Shown: positions 26,519 through 37,444, counted from the first letter of the stretch. The stretch: 64,000 nucleotides of DNA from Actinomycetospora cinnamomea (GCF_003096675.1 NZ_QEKW01000001.1:310001-374000); one strand, 5' to 3'. A program made the numbers and translations. Notes: generated by a model from the letters alone, not told the origin.

Positions 26519-27352
26519 TCAGAACAACACCGTCGCGAACGAGCCGACCTGCTCGAACCCGATGCGCTCGTAGGCGCGGCGGGCCGGGGTGTTGAACGCG
26601 TTGACGTACAGGCTGGCCACGCGCCGGGCCCGCACGAGGTGGGCGACGACGGCGGCCGTCCCGGTCTGACCGAGCCCCCGGCCCCGCCACTCCGGGTGCA
26701 CCCACACCCCCTGGATCTGGCCCACGCGCGACGACAGCGCGCCGATCTCGGCCTTGAACACGACCTCGCCCTGCTCGAAGCGCACGAACGCCCGCCCGGC
26801 GCCGATCAGCTCCGCGACCCGCGCACGGTAGCCCGCGCCGCCGTCGCCGAGGCGCGGGTCGACCCCGACCTCCTCGAGGAACATCGCGATCGCCGCGGGC
26901 AGGTAGCGCTCGAGCTCGTCGGGGCGGGTCTGGCGCACCGCGGGGTCGGGCGCGATCGCCGGCGCGACGGCCGTGGCCATGAGCGGCTGGTCGGGCCGCA
27001 CCTCGCGGGCGGGGTCCCAGTGCTCGCGGAGCTCGTCCCACAGCGGCAGCACGAGCTCGCGGCGCCCGACCAGCGACGAGCACGCGCGGCGCTGGCGGCG
27101 GGCGCGCTCGGCGAAGTGGCGCACCTCGGCGCGGTCGCCCCGCAGGGGGACGAGGTTGGCGCCGGAGAAGCAGAGGCCGTCGAGGCGGCCGCCGACGCCC
27201 CACAGCTCGCCGCCGAGACGCCAGGGCTCGACGCCCACGGTCTCGACCCGCGACGCGACCATGCACGAGGCCACCGGGTCGGCGTCGAGGGCGCTTCGCA
27301 CCTTCGACCGGTCCCGGTCGTCGAGCAGCCGCGCACCGGCGGTACGGAGCAC
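26519..27352 (-). CDS. GNAT acetyltransferase with DUF4081 N-terminal domain (Rv2867c-like)
   Basis: 277 residues. The N-terminal ~130 residues (LLDDRDRSKVRSALDADPVASCMVASRVE, then GGRLDGLCFSGANLVPL and ELVLPLW) are DUF4081-like, and the C-terminal GNAT fold has the acetyl-CoA loop VHPEWRGRGLGQTGTAAVV and NAFNTPARRAYERIGF. The M. tuberculosis counterpart Rv2867c also lies next to gcpE-rip1-dxr. The GTG at 27352 has CAGGCT six bases upstream, a weak leaderless-type -10, and no clear Shine-Dalgarno. Substrate unknown. Confidence 0.9.
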   Translation of the reverse strand: MLRTAGARLLDDRDRSKVRSALDADPVASCMVASRVETVGVEPWRLGGELWGVGGRLDGLCFSGANLVPLRGDRAEVRHFAERARRQRRACSSLVGRRELVLPLWDELREHWDPAREVRPDQPLMATAVAPAIAPDPAVRQTRPDELERYLPAAIAMFLEEVGVDPRLGDGGAGYRARVAELIGAGRAFVRFEQGEVVFKAEIGALSSRVGQIQGVWVHPEWRGRGLGQTGTAAVVAHLVRARRVASLYVNAFNTPARRAYERIGFEQVGSFATVLF

Positions 27353-27402
27353 CCGTCCAGCCTGCCACGTCCGGGGACGCCGCGGGCAGCCGAGTCGCCC
27401 GT

Positions 27403-29424
27403 CTACACGAGTGCCGGCCGCTCCCACGGGCGACCGAGCACGTGGTGGTCGAGGAACGCCCACACCGTGCGGTACCAGAGCTTCGCGTCGCCGGGTCGGA
27501 GCACCCAGTGGTTCTCGTCGGGGAAGTACAGGAACTGGGACTCGACACCGCTGCGCTGCAGGTCGTACCAGAGCCGCAGGCCCTCCGAGATCGGCACGCG
27601 GTAGTCCTTGTCGCCGTGGATCACCAGCATCGGCGTGCGGATCGCGGCCACGTGCCGGTGCGGCGAGTGCGCGTCGTAGCGCTCGCGCTCGGTGAGCGGG
27701 TCGCCCCACTCGCGACGCCAGTGGAACGAGGCGTCGGTGGTGCCGACGAACCCGTCGAGGTGCCAGATGCTGGCGTGCGTGACGATCGCGGCGAAGCGAT
27801 CGGTGTGCCCGGCGATCCAGTTGGCCATGTAGCCGCCGAACGAGCCGCCCATCGCCGCCACCCGCGAGGCGTCGACGTCCTCGCGGGCGAGCGCCGCGTC
27901 GGTGGTGGTCATGAGGTCGGTGTAGGGCAGCTCGCCCCACGCCCCGGTGGCCGGGTCGAGGAACTCCTGTCCGTAGCCGGTGGACAGCCGCGGGTCGGGC
28001 AGCAGCACCGCCCAGCCGCGCGCCGCCATCAGCCACGGGTTCCAGCGCCACGACCAGGCGTTCCAGCTCGACAGCGGGCCACCGTGGATCCAGAGCACGA
28101 GCGGGGCCGGGGACTCGGCCGACGCCCCGCCCGGCAGCACCAGCCACGCGCGCAAAGCGGTCCCGTCCGCCGCGGTGGCGGCCACCTCGGTCAGGGTGCC
28201 CGGCAGCGGGTCGATCGCGGTGACCCCACGCAACGGCAGCGGGTGCTGGTCGGCGGCGTCCGGGTCGAGCCGCACCGGGGTCGGCGGGGCGTCGACGGCC
28301 GAGCGCAGCGCGTAGAGCGCCGAGCCGTCGGAGGCGGCGACGACGTCGGTGTAGGCGCCGCTGTGGGTCAGGCGCCTGACGGTGCCGTCGGTGATCGAGA
28401 CCCGCAGCACCGGCGCGTGCCCGGCCTCGTCGACCACGACGTAGACGACGTCGCCGCCGGGGGCGCCGGTGACGCCGCGGACCTGGTGGGCCTCCTCGGG
28501 CAGCACGTCGAGCTCGGGTCCCGAGACACCGTCGTCGAGTGAGCGCGCGCGCAGCGTGTGAGCCATCCCGCGACCGGGGCGGGGGTGGCGCTCGCGCACC
28601 CAGAGCAGCCACCGGCCGTCCGGGGTGAAGGTCGGGGACTCGTGGTCGGCGCCGGCCTCGTCGCCGACGACGACGCGGCCGGCGTCGGTGTGCAGCTCGA
28701 GCCGGCGGCGCCAGGAGGCGGGGTCCGCGGGGTCGGGCACGTCGACGACCACGGCGAGGGTGCGCCCGTCCGGGGCGATCGCGCTGCCCGCCAACCGCTC
28801 CTCCGCGCCGGGGGCGACGTGCTCGGGCTCGCCGTAGCCGGCCTCGGGGTCGGCGGGGTCCGGGGGCGCGCAGCGCTGCAGGTGCGCCCGGCCCGGCCCG
28901 AGGTCGTGGTCCCAGAACCGCACGGGGAACCGGGTGTGCAGCCGCGCGGACACGCCCTCCTTGTCCCGGGCCTCCCGCTGCTCCTCGGCCGGCTCCTTGC
29001 TGCCGACGGCCGGCTTCGGCGTGGTGAGCGCCAGCGTCCCGGCGTCGCGGGCGACGGCGAACGCGCTCACGCCGTCGGGGCGCTCGGCCACGGGCCGCGA
29101 CTCGCCGCCCCCGGCGGGCAGGAGCCAGAGTGCGGTGCGGTCCTCGCTCGGTTTCTCGACCGCCGGGTCGGCCCGGCGCGACGTGAACAGCAGGTCGCCG
29201 GACGGGGTGAACGCCGCGGACGACTCCCCCGCCGACGACCGCGTCAGCCGCCGCGGCGCCCGCTCCCCCGCCGGGTCGATCTCCCACAGCGACGTGCCGT
29301 GGGACTTCCGGTCCGCGGAGAGCTCGGAGACGGTGGTGACGAGGCGCGTGCCGTCCGGGGACAGCGCGAGCCCGGCGCAGCGGCGGGTGGCGACGAAGGC
29401 GTCGAGGTCGTCGAACGTGCTCAC
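27403..29424 (-). CDS. S9-family prolyl oligopeptidase / acylaminoacyl peptidase
   Basis: 673 residues: an N-terminal beta-propeller of about 410 residues (repeated LSPDGTRLV, FTPSGDLLF, IAPDGRTLAV and FTPDGRWLLWV blades) and a C-terminal alpha/beta-hydrolase domain. LWIHGGPLSSW supplies the oxyanion region, GGSFGGYMANW the nucleophile serine, HGDKDYRVP the Asp and DENHWV the His. There is no signal peptide, so it probably acts on cytoplasmic peptides. The start GTG at 29424 lacks a clear Shine-Dalgarno. In M. tuberculosis the flanking Rv2867c and gcpE are adjacent, so this gene is an insertion into a conserved block. Confidence 0.93.
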   Translation of the reverse strand: MSTFDDLDAFVATRRCAGLALSPDGTRLVTTVSELSADRKSHGTSLWEIDPAGERAPRRLTRSSAGESSAAFTPSGDLLFTSRRADPAVEKPSEDRTALWLLPAGGGESRPVAERPDGVSAFAVARDAGTLALTTPKPAVGSKEPAEEQREARDKEGVSARLHTRFPVRFWDHDLGPGRAHLQRCAPPDPADPEAGYGEPEHVAPGAEERLAGSAIAPDGRTLAVVVDVPDPADPASWRRRLELHTDAGRVVVGDEAGADHESPTFTPDGRWLLWVRERHPRPGRGMAHTLRARSLDDGVSGPELDVLPEEAHQVRGVTGAPGGDVVYVVVDEAGHAPVLRVSITDGTVRRLTHSGAYTDVVAASDGSALYALRSAVDAPPTPVRLDPDAADQHPLPLRGVTAIDPLPGTLTEVAATAADGTALRAWLVLPGGASAESPAPLVLWIHGGPLSSWNAWSWRWNPWLMAARGWAVLLPDPRLSTGYGQEFLDPATGAWGELPYTDLMTTTDAALAREDVDASRVAAMGGSFGGYMANWIAGHTDRFAAIVTHASIWHLDGFVGTTDASFHWRREWGDPLTERERYDAHSPHRHVAAIRTPMLVIHGDKDYRVPISEGLRLWYDLQRSGVESQFLYFPDENHWVLRPGDAKLWYRTVWAFLDHHVLGRPWERPALV

Positions 29425-29488
29425 GGGGTGCAAGCATGCACGTGGACACTTCGGAGTGCTCCGGCACTCCGACGTGCTCACACGGGCG

Positions 29489-30652
<1,164 letters not shown>

Positions 30653-30734
30653 CTCTCTCCTCGACGAAGTGGACGCGTCGTCACCCAGTCTGCCGTAGCG
30701 CCCGCCGGCCCGCCGGTGTCCCCGGACACGCCGG

Positions 30735-32057
30735 TCAGAACGGCAGCGTGATCGGGTTGACGATGTCGGCCACGATCACCAGCAGGCCGTAGCCCATGAT
30801 CAGCACCGCGAAGCCGACGCCGATCGGCATGAGCCGGGCCAGGTCGACCGGGCCGGGGTCGGGACGGCCGCGCAGCCGTGCGATGCGCTTCTTCACCGCC
30901 TCCCACAGCGCCGGCAGGATGTGTCCGCCGTCGAGCGGCAGGATCGGCAGGAGGTTGAGCAGGAACAGCGAGAGGTTCACCGCGGCGAGCAGGTTGAGGA
31001 AGGTCGCCACCTCGTCGAGCACGGCCTGGTCCCGCTCCAGCACCTGCCCGCCGAGCACCGACACGCCCACGACGCTGACCGGCCCCTCGACGTCCCGCTC
31101 CTCGCCGAGGAAGACCGCGCCGAACAGCCCCGGGATCTTCTCCGGCAGGCGGCCGACGGCCTCGGCGGTCCGCTGCAGCATGTAGCCGCCCGCGGTGACG
31201 ACCGCGCCGGCGTCCTGGCGCTCGCGCGGGGTGATCGGCTCGATCCCCAGGAAGGAGGCGGTGACGTAGCGCCGCTCGGTCGACGACGCCCCCTCCGGCG
31301 GCGGGCCGAGGTCCGGCACCTGGTTGTCGATGAGGGTCGGCGTGAGCGGGATCCTCACCGGGCCCGTCGGCGTCTGCCGCTCGACGACGACCTGGACGGT
31401 GCCGCGGGCGTTGCGGATGGCGTCGACGAGCGGGGCCCACTCGGTGTACGGGCGGCCGTCGAAGCTGACGATGCGGTCACCCGGCTGGAACCCCGCCTGG
31501 GCGGCGGGGGTCGGGGGCGCTCCCGGCGGGCACTGCGCGGTCTGGGCCTGCGACGCGGGCAGCACGCAGGCGCTGACCGCCTTCACCACCGGCTGCGCGG
31601 TGGGCACGCCGATCGCCATCAGGACGATCGCGAACAGGACGATCGCCAGCACCAGGTTCATGAACGGCCCGGCGAGCATGACGATGATCCGCTTCCAGGG
31701 CTTGCGGGTCCAGAACTGGCGGTCCTCGTCACCCGGCTCGAAGTCGCGCACCGAGTCGGCGCGGACGTCGTCGACCATGCCCTGGAACGGGCCCGACCGG
31801 CGGCTGCGGCCGACCCTCTCTCCCGGTGCGGGCGGCACCATCCCGATCATGCGGATGAACCCGCCGAGCGGGATCGCCTTCACGCCGAAGCGGGTCTCGC
31901 CGATCTTGCGCGACAGCACCGTGGGCCCGAACCCCACCATGAACTCGGGCACGCGGATGCCGAACTTCCGGGCCGCGGTGTAGTGGCCGAGCTCGTGCCA
32001 CGCGATCGAGAGCAGCAGCCCGAGCGCGAAGAGCACGATCCCCAGGACGAGCATCAC
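30735..32057 (-). CDS. rip1: Site-2 intramembrane metalloprotease (Rip1/RseP family)
   Basis: Cleaves membrane-embedded anti-sigma factors and other substrates within the bilayer. 440 residues: the zinc motif HELGH at 21-25 is in the first helix ([22 protein letters not shown]), a conserved MVGFGPT follows, and a PDZ domain occupies about 170-290 ([17 protein letters not shown]). The third ligand motif [14 protein letters not shown] is near residue 380. Four hydrophobic helices are visible. M. tuberculosis Rip1 (Rv2869c) has the same neighbours. Confidence 0.95.
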   Translation of the reverse strand: MMLVLGIVLFALGLLLSIAWHELGHYTAARKFGIRVPEFMVGFGPTVLSRKIGETRFGVKAIPLGGFIRMIGMVPPAPGERVGRSRRSGPFQGMVDDVRADSVRDFEPGDEDRQFWTRKPWKRIIVMLAGPFMNLVLAIVLFAIVLMAIGVPTAQPVVKAVSACVLPASQAQTAQCPPGAPPTPAAQAGFQPGDRIVSFDGRPYTEWAPLVDAIRNARGTVQVVVERQTPTGPVRIPLTPTLIDNQVPDLGPPPEGASSTERRYVTASFLGIEPITPRERQDAGAVVTAGGYMLQRTAEAVGRLPEKIPGLFGAVFLGEERDVEGPVSVVGVSVLGGQVLERDQAVLDEVATFLNLLAAVNLSLFLLNLLPILPLDGGHILPALWEAVKKRIARLRGRPDPGPVDLARLMPIGVGFAVLIMGYGLLVIVADIVNPITLPF

Positions 32058-32106
32058 GGACGACGACGGTAGCCCGCGCGGGATGAGCGACGCGTGGGGC
32101 CCACCG

Positions 32107-33300
32107 TCACCGCGTCAGGACGTCACGACCGGCCAGGCGCTCACGGGCGTGCCCGCGCGCCCACTCCTCGGCGGCGTGGACGTCGTCGACGTCGCGCGGG
32201 TCGGCCGCCCACTGACCGGCGTCGTCGAGGGCGGCGGCCAGCGTCTCGTCGATCCCGGTCCACGCACAGCGCCCGGCGAGGAAGGCCGCGACGGCCTCCT
32301 CGTTGGCGGCGTTGAACACCGCCGGGAGGCACCCGCCGGCGTTCCCCGCGGCGCGGGCGAGGTCGAGGGCGGGGAAGGTCGCCGTGTCGACGGGCTCGAA
32401 GGTCCAGCTCGTGGGGTCGGTGAAGGTCTCCGGGCGGCCCGCCCCGGCCAGGCGGTCCGGCCAGGCCAGGGCCAGGGCGATGGGCACGTGCATGTCGGGC
32501 GGGCTGACCTGGGCGAGGGTGGAGCCGTCGGTGAAGGTCACCATCGAGTGCACCATGGACTGCGGATGCACCACGGCGTCGATCCGCTCGTAGGGCACGC
32601 CGAACAGCAGGTGCGCCTCGATGAGCTCGAGCCCCTTGTTGACCAGCGTCGACGAGTTCAACGTCACCACCGGGCCCATCGCCCACGTGGGGTGCGCCAG
32701 CGCCTGCTCGACGGTGACCGCGGCCAGCTCCGCGCGCGTACGCCCCCGGAACGGGCCGCCCGAGGCGGTGAGCACCAGGCGCGCGACCTCCTCGGCCCGG
32801 CCCCCGCGCAGGCACTGCGCGAGCGCCGAGTGCTCCGAGTCCACCGGCACGATCTGCCCCGGTGTGGCCGTGCGCGTGACCAGCGGGCCCCCGGCGATCA
32901 GCGACTCCTTGTTGGCCAGCGCGAGCGTCGAGCCCGCTCCCAGCGCGGCCAGGGTCGGCGCGAGGCCCCGCGAGCCGTCCATGGCGTTGAGGACGAGGTC
33001 GGCGTCGCCGCCGGCCAGCTCGGCGGCCGCCCCGGGCCCGCCGAGCACGTCGACCCCCGCGCCGAGACGTCCGCGCAGGTCCTCCGTCGCGGCCGGTTCG
33101 GCGACCGCCACCGTCGGGACCCCGAACTCCACGGCCTGCTGGGCGAGCAGGTCGGGGCGGCCGCCGCCGGCGGCGAGGCCGGTCACGACGAAGCGGTCGG
33201 GGTGCGCGCGCACGAGGTCGAGGGCCTGGGTGCCGATCGATCCCGTCGACCCCAGCAGGACGAGCCGGCGCTGGTGGGGCTGCCCGGTGGGTGTGCTCAT
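32107..33300 (-). CDS. dxr: 1-deoxy-D-xylulose 5-phosphate reductoisomerase
   Basis: Second MEP-pathway step, converting DXP to MEP with NADPH and a divalent metal. 397 residues: [18 protein letters not shown] binds [17 protein letters not shown] and [13 protein letters not shown] are the catalytic and metal-binding segments, and [13 protein letters not shown] with [22 protein letters not shown] complete the signature. The ATG at 33300 is divergent from the DUF2631 gene over 80 bases. It lies 49 bases upstream of rip1. Confidence 0.97.
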   Translation of the reverse strand: MSTPTGQPHQRRLVLLGSTGSIGTQALDLVRAHPDRFVVTGLAAGGGRPDLLAQQAVEFGVPTVAVAEPAATEDLRGRLGAGVDVLGGPGAAAELAGGDADLVLNAMDGSRGLAPTLAALGAGSTLALANKESLIAGGPLVTRTATPGQIVPVDSEHSALAQCLRGGRAEEVARLVLTASGGPFRGRTRAELAAVTVEQALAHPTWAMGPVVTLNSSTLVNKGLELIEAHLLFGVPYERIDAVVHPQSMVHSMVTFTDGSTLAQVSPPDMHVPIALALAWPDRLAGAGRPETFTDPTSWTFEPVDTATFPALDLARAAGNAGGCLPAVFNAANEEAVAAFLAGRCAWTGIDETLAAALDDAGQWAADPRDVDDVHAAEEWARGHARERLAGRDVLTR

Positions 33301-33380
33301 CGCGGCTCATCATCACGGGCGCGCGGGAGTCGCGGTAGGTTGGGCGCGCCCGTGACGACCGCGCACTCCAGGAGTCCCCC

Positions 33381-33686
33381 GTGGCCTCGAACAGCCCCGC
33401 CCGGCAGCACCGTGGTGGCGGCGACGTCGCCCACCGCGACGACGCCGCCGTGGTGGTCAACGGTGTGTCCTCGGACGACGAGCCGTCGGTCGAGTGGGGC
33501 TGGCACGGCCACTACCCCAAGGTGGCCCGCTTCGCCGGCTTCTTCGTGGCCGCGGTGATGCTGATCATGCTGTACGGCAACCACGAGGGCCAGCAGGAGG
33601 ACGTCTGGCTCATCGTGCTGGCCGCCGGATTCTTCGCGCTCTCGCTCGGCGCCATCATCCGCTCCCGGACGTCCTGGCGGCGGTGA
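33381..33686 (+). CDS. DUF2631 two-helix membrane protein
   Basis: 101 residues: a polar N-terminal ~45 residues, the conserved EPSVEWGWHGHYPKVARFAGFF motif (given in family form; residues 46-66) and two transmembrane helices (FFVAAVMLIMLYG and VWLIVLAAGFFALSLGAII). DUF2631 proteins are small actinobacterial membrane proteins of unknown role found near dxr. CCAGGAG lies seven bases before the GTG start. A TAGGTT box 40 bases upstream (33336-33341) may be its -10. Confidence 0.87.
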   Translation: MASNSPARQHRGGGDVAHRDDAAVVVNGVSSDDEPSVEWGWHGHYPKVARFAGFFVAAVMLIMLYGNHEGQQEDVWLIVLAAGFFALSLGAIIRSRTSWRR

Positions 33687-33711
33687 CGGCCTGCGGCCTC
33701 GTCCCAGGCCC

Positions 33712-35121
33712 TCACACCGGTGAGGCCGGAATCTCGCCCTGGACCTCCTTGGCCGCCTTGCGGGCCGCGATGAGGACGGCGTCCCAGACCGGGGAGAACG
33801 GCGGGGCGTAGGAGAGGTCCATGAAGGTCATCTCCTCGACGGTCATGCCGTTCCAGATCGCGGTGGCGAAGACGTCGATGCGCTTGCCCGACCCGGTGCG
33901 TCCCACGATCTGCGCACCCAGGAGGCGCCCGGTGCGCTGCTCCGCGAGCACCTTGACCGTCATCTTCTCCGCCTCGGGCCAGTAGCCGGCGGTGGTCGTC
34001 GACTCGACGGTCGCGCAGACGTAGCCGTACCCCGCGGCGTCGGCGTCGACGGAGCCCAGACCGGTGCGCCCGATCTCGAGGTCGCACACCTTGCTGATCG
34101 CGGTGCCGATGACCCCGGGGAAGGCGCCGTACCCACCCGCGATGTTCGTCCCGATGATCCGGCCGTGCTTGTTCGCGTGGGTGCCCAGCGGGATGTGCAC
34201 GTTCTTGCCCGACAGGCGGTGGTGCACCTCGACGCAGTCGCCACCGGCCCACACCCCCGGGACGGCCTGCATCCGCACGTCGGTGACGATCCCTCCGGAC
34301 GCCCCGACCGTGAGGCCGGCGTCGGCGGCCAGCCCGGCATTCGGTCTGACCCCGAGGCCCATGATCACGATGTCCGCGGGCAGCACCGAGTTCCCCGCCC
34401 GGACCGCGCGGACCCGCCCGTCCTCGCCGACGTCGAAGCCGTCCACGGGAGTCCCGGTGAGCACGGAGATGCCCATGCCCTCCATGGCCTCCCGGATGAT
34501 GGCGCCCATGTCCGGGTCGACCTGGGTGAACGGCTCCGGGGCCTGGTCGACGATCGTGGTCTCGAGCCCGCGCATCACCATCGCCTCGGCCATCTCGACG
34601 CCGATGTAGCCCGCGCCGACCACCACGGCCCTGCGCCGGTCGCCGTCGTTCTTCCCGTCGCTGCGCTCGCCCCGGACGAGATCCTCGACGATCTCCTCGC
34701 CCTGCTCCAGCGACTGCACCCCGAAGATGCCCTGCGCGTCGGAGCCCTCCAGTGGCGGCACCACCGGCATCGCACCGGTGGCGATGACCAGCTCGTCGTA
34801 CGCGAGGTCGTAGGTCTCGCCGGTGTCGACGCCGCGGGCGCTGACCGTGCGGTTCTCCAGGTCGATGGCGGTGGCCTCGGTGCGCATCCGCACGTCGATC
34901 CCGGCCTCGCGGTGCTGCTCGGGCGAGCGCGCGATGAGCTGGTCGCCGTCGGCGACGTGCCCGGAGATCCAGTAGGGGATCCCGCACGCCGAGTACGAGG
35001 TGTAGTGGCCGCGCTCGAGGACGACGACCTCGATCTCACCCTCCCCCGCGTGGCGCAGGGCCGTCGAGGCCGCGGACATGCCGGTCGCGTCGCCGCCGAG
35101 GACGACCATCCGCTTGCTCAT
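33712..35121 (-). CDS. CoA-disulfide reductase-like FAD/NAD(P) oxidoreductase
   Basis: 469 residues of the single-cysteine disulfide reductase family. RMVVLGGDATGMSAAS binds FAD and SYSACGIPYWISG carries the lone redox Cys46, as in CoA-disulfide reductases, NADH oxidases and persulfide reductases. VVVGAGYIGVEMAEAMV binds NAD(P)H, and WAGGDCVEVHH is the second FAD motif. There is no second active-site Cys, so it is not a lipoamide or mercuric reductase. It may reduce CoA or other low-molecular disulfides, or act as a peroxidase/oxidase. No partner rhodanese is adjacent. It is divergent from the polymerase gene over 53 bases. Confidence 0.9.
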   Translation of the reverse strand: MSKRMVVLGGDATGMSAASTALRHAGEGEIEVVVLERGHYTSYSACGIPYWISGHVADGDQLIARSPEQHREAGIDVRMRTEATAIDLENRTVSARGVDTGETYDLAYDELVIATGAMPVVPPLEGSDAQGIFGVQSLEQGEEIVEDLVRGERSDGKNDGDRRRAVVVGAGYIGVEMAEAMVMRGLETTIVDQAPEPFTQVDPDMGAIIREAMEGMGISVLTGTPVDGFDVGEDGRVRAVRAGNSVLPADIVIMGLGVRPNAGLAADAGLTVGASGGIVTDVRMQAVPGVWAGGDCVEVHHRLSGKNVHIPLGTHANKHGRIIGTNIAGGYGAFPGVIGTAISKVCDLEIGRTGLGSVDADAAGYGYVCATVESTTTAGYWPEAEKMTVKVLAEQRTGRLLGAQIVGRTGSGKRIDVFATAIWNGMTVEEMTFMDLSYAPPFSPVWDAVLIAARKAAKEVQGEIPASPV

Positions 35122-35160
35122 CTCGCTCCGTTCCGGGTCGGGGCAGGGCCGCCGCGGGAG

Positions 35161-35166
35161 TAGGTT
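35161..35166 (+). promoter_or_regulatory. Putative -10 box of the LigD-type polymerase gene
   Basis: TAGGTT eight bases before the GTG at 35175 and no Shine-Dalgarno. Spacing is two bases longer than at mtr, so either a very short leader or leaderless initiation. Confidence 0.35.
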
Positions 35167-35174
35167 GCCGGGTC

Positions 35175-36122
35175 GTGGCCGGCGACGCAGTGGAGATCGA
35201 GGTGGACGGCCGGACGGTCCGGCTCACCAACCCGGGCAGGGTGTACTTCTCGGCGCGGGGAGAAACCAAACTGGATCTGGCGTACTACTACCTCGCGGTC
35301 TCCGAGGGCATCGTGCGGGCCCTGCGCGAGCGGCCGTGCATGCTGCACCGTTTCCCCTCGGGAACCGACGGCGAGAAGGTGCACCAGAAGCGCCTGCCCA
35401 AGGGCGCGCCCGACTGGGTGCGCACGGTGCGGGTGCACTTCCCCCGCTTCAACCGCACCGCCGACGAACTGTGCGTCACCAGCCCCGCCGACGTCATCTG
35501 GGCGGTGCAGATGTCGACGGTCGAGTTCCACCCGTGGAACAGCCGCGCCGCCGACGTCGAGTCGCCCGACGAGTGGCGCATCGACCTCGACCCCATGCCC
35601 GGCGTCGAGTTCCCGACGGTGCGCCGGGTCGCCGCGGTCGCGCACGAGGTGCTCGACGAGCTCGGCGCCGTCGGCTTCCCCAAGACCTCGGGCGGCAAGG
35701 GCCTTCACGTCTACGTGCGCATCCGCCCCGAGCACTCGTTCGGTGAGGTCCGGCGGGCCGCGCTGGCGTTCGCCCGCGAGGTCGAGCGGCGCGCCCCGCA
35801 CCTCGTCACCACGGCCTGGTGGCGCAAGGACCGCGAGCCGGGCACGGTCTTCCTCGACTGGAACCAGAACACCCGCGACCACACCATCGCCTCGGCCTAC
35901 TCGGTGCGCGGCACACCGGAGGCGCGGGTCTCGGCGCCCGTGCGCTGGGACGAGATCGACGACGCCGAGCCCGGCGACTTCACCATCGCGACCATGCCGA
36001 CCCGCTACGCGCAGGTGGGCGAGCTGCACGCGCGCATCGACGACGAGGTGTTCGACCTGGACGCGCTGCTCGCGTGGGCCGACCGCGACGACGGCGTGCC
36101 CGACGAGCCGCCGGAGGTGTGA
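35175..36122 (+). CDS. Stand-alone LigD-type DNA polymerase domain (Prim-Pol)
   Basis: 315 residues comprising only the archaeo-eukaryotic-primase-like polymerase domain that forms one end of LigD. VRLTNPGRVYFSARGETKLDLAYYY is the entry motif, EWRIDLDPMPGVEF holds the metal-binding DxD, TSGGKGLHVYVRI is the second motif, and VFLDWNQNTRDHTIASAYSVR gives the third acidic residue. Such enzymes add ribonucleotides at gaps or breaks; mycobacterial Rv3730c and Rv0269c are comparable free-standing forms. No ligase, nuclease or Ku gene is adjacent. A strong palindromic terminator follows. Confidence 0.93.
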   Translation: MAGDAVEIEVDGRTVRLTNPGRVYFSARGETKLDLAYYYLAVSEGIVRALRERPCMLHRFPSGTDGEKVHQKRLPKGAPDWVRTVRVHFPRFNRTADELCVTSPADVIWAVQMSTVEFHPWNSRAADVESPDEWRIDLDPMPGVEFPTVRRVAAVAHEVLDELGAVGFPKTSGGKGLHVYVRIRPEHSFGEVRRAALAFAREVERRAPHLVTTAWWRKDREPGTVFLDWNQNTRDHTIASAYSVRGTPEARVSAPVRWDEIDDAEPGDFTIATMPTRYAQVGELHARIDDEVFDLDALLAWADRDDGVPDEPPEV

Positions 36123-36126
36123 GGGT

Positions 36127-36166
36127 GTGAGTGCGTGCCCGTGCCCTGGCACGGGCACGCACTCAC
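36127..36166. terminator. Perfect 19-bp inverted repeat, bidirectional terminator
   Basis: Left arm GTGAGTGCGTGCCCGTGCC (36127-36145), two-base centre CT, and an exactly complementary right arm 36148-36166. It fills the 55-base gap between the convergent polymerase and Eis-like genes, starting four bases after one stop and ending eleven before the other. It should act as a hairpin in both directions. No other copy was seen in the window. Confidence 0.85.
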
Positions 36167-36177
36167 CAGAGCGGAGC

Positions 36178-37437
36178 TCAAAAGCGGATCCCGTTCCAGG
36201 GCACGCTCGGAGCGGCGAACAGGCGCGCCAGACGGCCGGCGGCGCCGGGGGTGCGCTCCTCGAGGCGCCCGGCGCGGGCGAGCACGCGCGGGTCGACCCC
36301 GCCGAGGTACAGCGAGCCGAGGGCGGGGACGTCGAGCGCGACGTCGGGCTCGTCCCGGGTGGGTGAGGCCGCCGGGGCGACCGGGTCGGCCGTGTCGAGC
36401 GCCCACGTGCCCTCGGCGTGGCCCGCGGGGTCGTGAACGCGCAGCACGACCCGGTCGATCACGGGGTAGCGGCGGGCGGCCAGGGCCGCGGGGACGTCGA
36501 GGATCCGCAGCCAGAGCATCGCCCGGCTCGCGCCGAGGGCCAGCGGGCGCGGATCGTGCAGCAGCCACGGCAGCGGCTCGTCGACCGACGCCTCGGACCA
36601 GCTCACGGTGCCGACGAGGTCGAGCGAGGCGAGGTGGCGCCACAGCTCCCGGTAGGACTCCGGGGTGGTCGCCTGCAGGTCGAGCACGGCGACCTCGGCG
36701 GCGCCGGTCTCCGCCCAGCCCCGGGCGACGCGGTAGACGGCGTAGCCGCCCGGGCGCCCGGTCGCGTCCGACCACAGCACGGCGTGGCGGTGCCGGTCGG
36801 GAACCATGCCGGTCCACCCGGTCTCGCCGGTGAGCAGTGCGGTCCACGATCCCGCGTCGCGGTCCATCGAGCCCGGGTGGCGCCGACGGGCCCGGTCCTG
36901 CACCGGCGCGGCGGCCGAGGGCAGCGTCGCGACGTCGAGGGTGCGCAGCCGCCCGGTGGGGTCGGGCGCGCGGAAGCGGGCGGCCCGGGTCTCGAGGGAG
37001 ACCGAGCGGGTCCACGTCGCGAGGCCGAAGCCGAAGCGCTCGTAGAGCGAGCCCTGGGTGGAGGTCAGCGCGGCCACCGGCGTGCCCGCGCGCACCGCCT
37101 CGGCGAGGTCGTCGACCAGCACCGCGCGCAGCAGCCCGCGCCGGCGGTGGGTGGACCGCACGCCGATCGACGAGATCGCGTCGACGGCGAGCTCCCCGCC
37201 CGGCACGGTCATCCGCGCGTCCCACGAGCGCAGGGTCGCGACCGGCGCGGGGTCGGCGGTCTCCCACACCCCGCGCAGTCGCTGGCCCGCGTACGCCGCC
37301 GCGGCCCGGGCCAGATCGCCCGCGTCCATCCGCGGGCCCAGGAACGCCGCCTGCATCGCGCGGGCCCACGTGACCGTGTCGGCGTCGGCCGTCCCGTCGG
37401 TGACGTGCGGGACGAGCCGGTGGACCTCGGGGGTCAC
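36178..37437 (-). CDS. Eis-like GNAT N-acetyltransferase
   Basis: 419 residues in the layout of Eis proteins: two GNAT folds followed by an SCP2-like C-terminal domain. Visible are VDAISSIGVRSTHRRRGLLRAVL (acetyl-CoA loop), TSTQGSLYERFGFGLAT, and at the end LDVPALGSLYLGGVDPRVLARAGRLEE and a C-terminal WNGIRF whose terminal carboxylate is catalytic in Eis. The family acetylates aminoglycosides at several amines in M. tuberculosis; elsewhere substrates vary. It ends 12 bases beyond the palindromic terminator and starts seven bases after the rlmN stop, so it is co-transcribed with rlmN. Confidence 0.9.
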   Translation of the reverse strand: MTPEVHRLVPHVTDGTADADTVTWARAMQAAFLGPRMDAGDLARAAAAYAGQRLRGVWETADPAPVATLRSWDARMTVPGGELAVDAISSIGVRSTHRRRGLLRAVLVDDLAEAVRAGTPVAALTSTQGSLYERFGFGLATWTRSVSLETRAARFRAPDPTGRLRTLDVATLPSAAAPVQDRARRRHPGSMDRDAGSWTALLTGETGWTGMVPDRHRHAVLWSDATGRPGGYAVYRVARGWAETGAAEVAVLDLQATTPESYRELWRHLASLDLVGTVSWSEASVDEPLPWLLHDPRPLALGASRAMLWLRILDVPAALAARRYPVIDRVVLRVHDPAGHAEGTWALDTADPVAPAASPTRDEPDVALDVPALGSLYLGGVDPRVLARAGRLEERTPGAAGRLARLFAAPSVPWNGIRF

Positions 37438-37444
37438 GGGCAGC

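Noticed and set aside
26519-29467. 982-codon minus-strand frame joining the GNAT gene with sequence under the S9 peptidase
   Set aside because: Only the last 277 codons show GNAT homology; the rest is an out-of-frame shadow of the S9 peptidase gene. Start set at 27352.
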